This document shows positions 57,850-64,000 of a stretch of DNA of 64,000 nucleotides, one piece after another. The notes below the pieces were generated by a model that searched no databases, was not told the DNA's origin, and was given only the letters and a program-made list of their open reading frames with translations. The stretch spans positions 15,315,976 to 15,379,975 of the forward strand of contig JAJEKV010000028.1 of NCBI GenBank assembly GCA_021234155.1, written 5' to 3'. Origin of the DNA: Isoetes taiwanensis. Lineage: Eukaryota > Streptophyta > Lycopodiopsida > Isoetales > Isoetaceae. Position 1 is the stretch's first letter; each line of letters opens with the position of its first letter. The position numbers were made by a program, and so were the translations under genes.

Positions 57850-59770
57850 TTGCAATATAGTGGTGAGTGTCATTATCCTTTGGAACCTTGTCACGGAAGA
57901 TCATATATATGATTGAAGGCATGTGGTAGAACACACCTTACACAATAGAATTACCTTGAGAGAGCAGACCAAGAAGTTTTTTTATTCCTTGACGTGACAC
58001 GATAGAGCTATGTTTAGACATGAACTTTAATCAACATGAAGTTTGGGTGTGGCCTACGTTCTCGAGGCATGGATTGTCTGGGAGATGGAGAAAAAGAATC
58101 GATTCGAGATGTGGCCGAAAGATGTGAAGAGATGCTATGGTGGGGCACAGAATGTCGAGGAGACGAGACAGATCTTGGGATATGGAGACAGAGCAAAAGA
58201 CAGAGAGAGACAGGCAATCCATCCATCCACTAACCAACCCAAACCCAAATAGTATGGAATAAAAATATCCTAAAATACAAAACAAAACAATAAAACCAAG
58301 AACACAAAACAAGAAAAACAAAATAAACTACTCAACTACTAGTAGAGATCCATAAATAGCACTTAACAGCATTTGCTAACTAGGAGACTTTCAAGACTGC
58401 CGTTACGGAGGAGGCAGTTAGTTAACTAACCTAACAGGTCTCCTAACTGGATTGCTGTTAGCACCCTGGCAGTTAAGGCTCTAGACGTGTATACAGAAGA
58501 ATGTTTAACGTGGGATAGAGGCTTTTGCTTTTTTTCTCTTTATAGCAGTGATGGAGAGATCCGGCATGGAGCAGTCTAGCAGGCCGGCAGAAGCTTAGCA
58601 GCGGGGGCACCGGAACTACAAGATGGGACGAAATATTTAAGATATTCAACTAGATACTCTTTCTATAATCCCTGACTCATTCCGGTCTGCTCTAGTGCTC
58701 GCTTTTTCAGTCTTTTTGATCTGTTTCGATTTTTTTAGGGCTCTGCTAGCCTCATAATGAGGGTTTATGGGCTAGATGCTTCGTTTTCTGGCACTAGAAA
58801 TTTCAATGCTGCCACTTTTGGCTTTCTTTTTGCTGCTTGTATGGTCGTCTGTGCAACTGTCATTCCGGTGATCCTGGATAAGAGGAGCCATTGAAGGCAA
58901 GAACAAGATTTGCTTAATTTTGTTCGATCTTTGCGGGTATGGAGCTCCGGAATGGTTGAATACTTGAATTGAGATCGATATGCATTGTCAAATAATAGGT
59001 TTAGAAGGAAGAAATACGTGAAATGCGAAGTTCTTTTTTAGTTTTGGGCCCATGAAGAGGGTCAAGGAGCGTCCGACGCACTGCTGCACAATACAAAGGG
59101 TAGGTATCAAGAATTTGTTGCATGGCATTTTAGTTTTATTCCACGAAGCCAATGCAAGTCCGAAATTGGCATCTAGTATTTTTTGTCTTTGGGAAAAGGC
59201 GAAAAAGTTATCGATGCATTTTGGGGTTCTTTTGGTTGAAGTAATTTAGCATGAAGTCTCGTTTGCTCCGGAGAAGAGTGAATTGGGAAATTTCTGGTAG
59301 AAAAAAGTCGGATCTGTGGGAAGGTCTAAGCGAGCCTCTTCTTGTTGATGAATCTCCACTGGATCGACACTCTTCCAATGTAAGAGTATAAACTGTCTGT
59401 TGCCCCGTCTTATCCACTTCAACTTTTTGGATTCCCGTGCCAGTCTTTTCAGATCCCACACATAAATTCGGACCTGAGTTTTGATATTGCGGAAATAACT
59501 AGGTGTTCTCACATTTTAATATTATCTCGCTGAAATTTTCTGATGAAGGAATCCCGTTCCAGCCTTTTCAGATCCACACATAAATCAGACCTGAGTTTGG
59601 ATTGGGTATTCAGGAATCACCAAGTGTTCCTCAAATTTTAGTAACATCTCCCTTAAATTTTCTGTTGAAGACTTATCAAGCTGCGTCTTGTTCCAAAGTT
59701 AAGCACTTTATAATAGCTGATAAAATTCATCTAGTTTCTATTTATTTTCTGTTGAGAACGTGAGGGTTTC
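57850..59770. other. Upstream region of the ELMO-domain gene; no certain exon
   Basis: No protein match. A purine-rich stretch with CAGAGAGAGACAGG lies near 58190-58215, and a perfect palindrome GTTAGTTAACTAAC near 58417-58430. The first exon and promoter of the ELMO-domain gene probably lie here but cannot be fixed from sequence alone. Confidence 0.45.
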
Positions 59771-59777
59771 TTGGCAG

Positions 59778-59877
59778 ATTGATGATGATGATGATTGGAG
59801 AGAAAAAGGGAGGAAGGAAGAGCAAGCTTGGACACAGATATTTTCTAGATTAATTGCCCAATGGGGCCAATGGTTTA
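59778..59877 (+). CDS. Probable 5' exon of the ELMO-domain gene
   Basis: It is preceded by TTGGCAG and followed by GTAAGA, both good splice signals. The open frame codes IDDDDDWREKGRKEEQ, then WTQIFSRLIAQWGQWF. The acidic stretch followed by a Trp-rich helix looks like protein-coding sequence but is not part of the ELMO domain, so membership in the same gene is inferred from position and strand only. Confidence 0.45.
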
Positions 59878-60118
59878 GTAAGACTCCTTTCTTTCTTAAC
59901 TCAAGTTATACATTATTTGATTTAACCTAAATAGATAAGCTTGGATAGACATTAAACATGAATTTGCCATCCTTGGGATGTAAAGCTGAAAGTAGTCTTT
60001 GAGGACCTAATGTGAATTGTACCAATATTGCTAGCTCCATGGCTTAATTAGTTTTCTGTGCATCTTCTTTAATATTCTATGTGAGAAGCTAACAGTACTC
60101 CATATTTTCTGAATTCAG

Positions 60119-62673
60119 CACATATTGTTGGAACAGTTGTACACCGTGTAGTCTTCAGGCGGCATGAGAGTGGTGGAAAGATGCGTTGACATTGATCTTA
60201 CACCTATTCAAGTATGTTCATAATCTAATTACATTAGAAAGTGAAAAGTAGAAAGATGCCATTCTTACATGCATTCTTGTGCATTTTCAATAGTACAGGA
60301 TGCACCTCTTGACTTATGCATCTGCTGAAATGATCACAGCATAATACCTGCACCATGGTCGAAATGGGGAATCTTTTGCAATTATATAGGTCGTTTCTTG
60401 TAGTGTTAATCTGAGCTTTTGTCCCAGCCAATCCTGCAAACTCTGTTTATTTGTGCGTTTTTTATGGAACATGATGTCACAAGGTAAATCTTGCTTATTT
60501 CAAGCATAGGAAGCAGTCATTTCTCATGATTATGCTGTGGCTCCATTCACACTGTACATGCCTCTTGTTTTGCGAGGAGAATTTTTCACGTTAATGACTA
60601 AAAGGTTATTCCAGATTGTAGGACAGTTATCATGTCTATTTACTAGTTGTTCGATATTTTGTGCCCCAGGAATCCAGGCTACAAAAACTTCAACAGCGGC
60701 TGGAAGTTCCATTTGATGGAACACAGTCTGAGCATCAGGTAGATAAAGGCAATTTTAACATTTTATTTACATGGTGTATTAGGTGTGGGTGGCATATTGT
60801 TATGCCTTGTAAATCCAGGGTAGGTGCCTGTGGAAGAGTGTTAGAGGGACTAAGTTCACTGGCATGTAAACAGGATGCTCTGAAGTCCCTATGGCGACTG
60901 CCTTCCCTGACCCGTGATTTGGGGGACTGGTCTCGAGCAGTGGAAAAAGATGGGATGGCAGGGGCACAGACCCATCAACTGATTTCAGGTGCATTATGAA
61001 CTTTGCTGGTTGGAATTGGGTTGTGCTGAACTCCTTTTCTTCTAGCATGCTGACTATGTGATTTGATGTATGTGGTAGGGGAGGTGGCTATATCTCACTT
61101 GAAAATCTACTTTTTTGCTGAACGTTTTCCGGTATGTAGTTTCACTGGAAGAAACCCGAGGGAAGAATGTAGTGGTATGAGTGTATGACTTTGCATGCTA
61201 ATTTTTCTTAACCTGGCCAGATCTCTTGTGCAGCGCAGTAGGGAATTATAAAATCTGCACTAGTTTGGACAATATATCTTTGTCTGTTTACAGAATTATT
61301 TAGCATATTTTCCTGGTAACTTGCCACTTGTCTTGCAATCACGAAATCTCAACTTTATCTTAAAATTGAATCATTAAAATGCATCTATTCTGTACTCTTA
61401 GAATCTGGTAATGGAGTCTTATGAGGGCATGTCTTAAGTCAGATATGTTGTTGTACATTCATGACACTGGTTTTGTCTATATATTGGCTACTAGTGCGTT
61501 GTACAGTAAGGGCCACTGTATATAGATTAGCATACAAAACCTGGCAATGGAAGTGCTTTTTGCAATGAGGACCTACTAAGCCATTCCTTCTCATTGATGC
61601 TTGGAGGCTTAGAGAGTTCCTGGAAAATCAGATACATAGTGCAAAATTTGTACTTATAGGTAGATAATAATAAGTTAAATGGACAGAATAAGTGAGCTTT
61701 CTGTTGATTTGCATTATCTCCAATGATTTCTGATCACACAGCTAGTCTAATATGAGTTTCACATCTCGGCAGAAATCATTTCAGCGAATGCTTCACAAAG
61801 AGGAAGGAAAAACGAAACGTTGGGAATACCCATTTGCTGTTGCTGGCATCAATATATCGTTCATGCTTATTCAAATGCTTTCGATCTTACGTTCTGGTGT
61901 GACTCTTCTGCTTTTGGACTGCTTGTTTTTTATCTAAAGGGTTATTTTGCTAACACATAAATCTTCTGGGCAGCGAAACCAAGTTCAAATTCGAGTGAAC
62001 TTTCTGAAGATCCTAGGAGGTATAGTGGCATACGCATTTAACTTCAATTTCGTTTATTTTCATTATTTTCTTCTGTTTTTAGAAATGTTGTATTACGTAA
62101 TTCAGCTTATGCAAGTTGATGCTTTGAGAAATTGTATTTATTTGTGATCTGGTTCCTTAATTTTAGCAAATAGCATCTAGTCTTTCTAATTCGTCAGTGA
62201 TGCCTACTTCACTAAGCATAATTATAGACTTCAATCATGAATAGAAAATCAGCACCCTTCCTCATCCAGCACAAACAATGGAAAACAAATGCAGCAAGTA
62301 GACATGATCTTTTTCTAAATAATTCAATCTAGGACTTCATAATTGACTGCATGTAGTTCATTCAGCAAGCAACATTTTTATCAATTTCTGTTTTTGTACA
62401 GAAGATGAGATGGCATTCGATATGCTGTATTGTGTGGCATTTGAAGTCATGGATGCACAGTGGCTCATAATCGTGCTTCATACATGGAATTTAATGTATG
62501 CATTAAATTCCAATAAATCACGACTTCTGTGATTAATGAATTGCTATTATCTAATTGAATTTCCTTATCCAGGCTGTGCTTGGTGCAACTCCAACCAGAT
62601 TGAAAGGGAATTGTCACTGAAGAATGTTACATGCATCAGAGATATGCCAGCATATAACATGCTATGCGAGTAA
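60119..62673 (+). CDS. ELMO/CED-12 domain-containing protein (plant ELMOD type)
   Basis: Exons, each bounded by AG and GT: 60119-60211 (RCVDIDLTPIQ), 60670-60738 (ESRLQKLQQRLEVPFDGTQ), 60874-60988 (ALKSLW, WKKMGWQG, DPSTDF), 61079-61131 (GGGYISLENLL, ERFP), 61773-61896 (WEYPFAVAGINISFMLIQML), 61974-62019 (RVNFLKILG), 62402-62495 (EDEMAFDMLYCVAFEVMD, SYMEFN), 62573-62673 (ERELSLKNV, DMPAYNML, then TAA). The splice phases join correctly, for example AG|G at the TDFR-GGG junction and G|AA at ILG-ED. The ELMO signature W-x3-GWQ..DPSTDFRG spans exons three and four, including the Arg needed for GTPase-activating action in animal ELMODs. Plant ELMODs include regulators of pollen aperture number in Arabidopsis. 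One-base indels occur in exons one, three, four, seven and eight. The start of the protein is not identified. Confidence 0.85.
62485..62512. repeat. Perfect 12-bp inverted repeat over a splice donor
   Basis: TGGAATTTAATG (62485-62496), loop TATG, CATTAAATTCCA (62501-62512). The inferred exon end at 62495 and the GT donor at 62496-62497 lie in the left arm and loop, so the donor would be partly hidden in an RNA hairpin. The left arm codes MEFN of the ELMO domain. Confidence 0.85.
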
Positions 62674-63160
62674 TATATTTAACTTTTCAGGATTTTTAGC
62701 TTTCAAGCCCTGCAGGGCTATAGATTTTGGTATCACGCCAGACTGGTTCCATGCAGAAGGAAAGTCATCAATAAAATTTTTTAAGCAGGTGTCTTCAAAA
62801 AAGATTGATACTCCTGCTTGCTGTACAACAAACAAACTTGTCAAAGAGGTAGTCTTTTGCCTCCATGGATTGTTCATGGGGCATATACATGGTTGAAAAC
62901 TGTTCCTATAGATATGCTTAAAACCTGTGCTTGTAAAAGGGTTACTTACTGGTTTTGCAAGTTTCAAACTTGTTGATTAAGATGATTGGGTTTCACATAC
63001 TTATAAAAAGTAAAATGTTTTGAGTTGAAATGCCCTAATATTTTGATGAGCTGGTTATCTTCTGATGAAACTTACTACATGGAACTGCAATTTGTGAATA
63101 CTTTCAAAGAGTTTTACCCTTCCAAGTAAATTATGTAAGTCATTGTACATGCTGTGTGGT
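62674..63160 (+). other. 3' flank of the ELMO-domain gene
   Basis: After the TAA the frame that holds the last exon out of phase remains open to 62896 and codes a Lys-rich stretch ending KLVKE before a GTAG. It could be part of an alternative 3' exon but has no known domain. Otherwise it is an AT-rich flank and probably holds the 3' untranslated region. Confidence 0.45.
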
Positions 63161-63173
63161 TTGGATAAATTAT

Positions 63174-63332
63174 ATGAAACAAAATCTATTCTAAAATGTT
63201 CAGAAGAAATTATTTAGGCTCAATTCAACATCGATGTTATCGATGTAAAACAAGATCTATCTCAATATGTTTGGGGAAATTATGCATGCTCAACTTGACA
63301 TCAATATGAAAATAATACCTATTTAAAAATGC
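63174..63332. repeat. Tandem repeat, about 66-bp unit, two full copies and a part
   Basis: Copies at 63174-63233 and 63243-63303, and a partial at 63304-63332, share AAACAA(A/G)ATCTAT, AATATGTT-GG-GAAATTAT and GCTCAA-TTGACATC words. Confidence 0.65.
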
Positions 63333-63339
63333 TTGTCAT

Positions 63340-64000
63340 ATGCCAGCTGTCTTGGAAACTCGACTCTTGAGGTCAATGAGTTTGGGTTATGCTTCATGTG
63401 TGTATAGTGGCCCTTCCCTTTGTCATGCTTCACATTTGCTTTCACTTATGTGGTAGCCCTCCCTTTTAATGCATGAGCAAGAGCTTCGGGCTAGAGTCGT
63501 TTTTGCGCCTTGTAGTGGTGAAGATATAAATACACACTGGCATGTATAGCTATAGAATCTGAAAATTTAGGATCTAAAATGGTCAACCTAAAAAGTTAGG
63601 GTTTACATTACGTAAGAAGCGAGAATTCAAAATAACCTAAAATGGTCAATCAAAGTCAAATCTTCATCAATGCTAAGAAAAACATCGATGATTTTCTATT
63701 GATAGAAGGTAGAATTAAAAGCACTGCAATGTCTTTAGAGCGCCATGTTGTGAAGTTGTGGTGCACATCTTACATAGTTGAGGCAAGATGCCAGTATTAT
63801 TGTAAGGCATGCTTGCTTAAATTTGATTGTTTATTCACTTGGATAATTATGTTTTAATTTTCAATTTGTGACTATTCCTCTTACCTGTTTCTAAATTTTC
63901 CTTCATCTTTATTTACTTGTAATCTTCATGAAGGCAAGATGGAAATATCATTCTTTGTTGTCATTGCTTGGATCCCTAGCTAAACTTCTAAAATTTTGTC
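63340..64000. other. AT-rich sequence without supported gene
   Basis: The only frame of note is plus 63642-63857 (71 codons). It has no domain I recognise and no clear splice context; it may be intron or intergenic. Confidence 0.45.

Noticed and set aside
62624-62896. 90-codon plus-strand ORF across the end of the ELMO-domain gene
   Set aside because: Its first part is the last ELMO exon read out of frame. The remainder has no known domain, so it is treated as 3' flank.

Overview
The window looks like a repeat-rich, gene-poor stretch of a flowering-plant nuclear genome. The reasons are nested Ty3/gypsy chromoviruses with initiator-tRNA-Met primer sites, a plant-type LINE, a hAT-like non-autonomous insertion, and one intron-containing plant gene with an ELMO domain near the right end. 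I see no bacterial operons, rRNA, tRNA or CRISPR. Almost every coding segment, including the ELMO exons, is interrupted by one-base insertions or deletions, often in homopolymers. Either the repeats are old or, more likely for the ELMO gene, the consensus is unpolished long-read sequence. Functional calls therefore rest on protein motifs seen across several frames, not on intact ORFs.

Layout. From 1 to about 18.06 kb there is degraded or unrecognised repeat DNA. It holds several tandem and inverted repeats: a 15-bp hairpin at 608-639, an AACCATATA-rich tract at 6.72-6.86 kb, a 56-bp direct repeat at 7.04-7.16 kb, hairpin-bearing repeats at 8.5-8.8 kb, repeats of about 230 bp at 8.82-9.95 kb, a 51-bp repeat at 11.95 kb, and a cluster of TTCGCTTACGCC-type motifs at 12.6-13.05 kb. 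From 18064 to 50827 there is a three-level nest. The outer chromovirus lies on the minus strand with LTRs at 18064-19629 and 49264-50827. A second minus-strand element of a sister subfamily (LTRs 22059-23621 and 41921-43518) has split its RNase H domain and left a probable TGATGT target duplication. Inside the second element are a plus-strand chromovirus (about 24222-34423, 5' LTR mostly lost) and a 605-bp hAT-like element (35580-36184) that splits the protease. The outer element abuts a minus-strand LINE (about 50828-54349).

From 54.6 to 58 kb there are more tandem repeats and a compact unit at 56.36-56.97 kb. That unit has a G-box, a TATA box, 33-bp and 21-bp repeats, and a 28-bp stem-loop; its short ORF encodes 11-residue repeats. 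From about 59.8 to 62.67 kb the plus strand carries seven or eight exons of an ELMO-domain protein. The sequence to 64 kb is AT-rich with one 66-bp tandem repeat and no supported gene.

How it fits together. The minus-strand elements read 5' LTR, primer site, gag, protease, RT, RNase H, integrase, chromodomain, polypurine tract, 3' LTR. Insertions then partitioned these parts, giving a clear order of events: LINE (probably oldest), outer element, second element, then the plus-strand element and the hAT-like element in unresolved order. A later deletion at about 24.2 kb removed the start of the plus-strand 5' LTR together with the integrase and RNase H of its host. I did not find a new enzymatic system; the most unusual unexplained items are the 56.4-57.0 kb repeat/hairpin unit and the 12.6-13.05 kb motif cluster.
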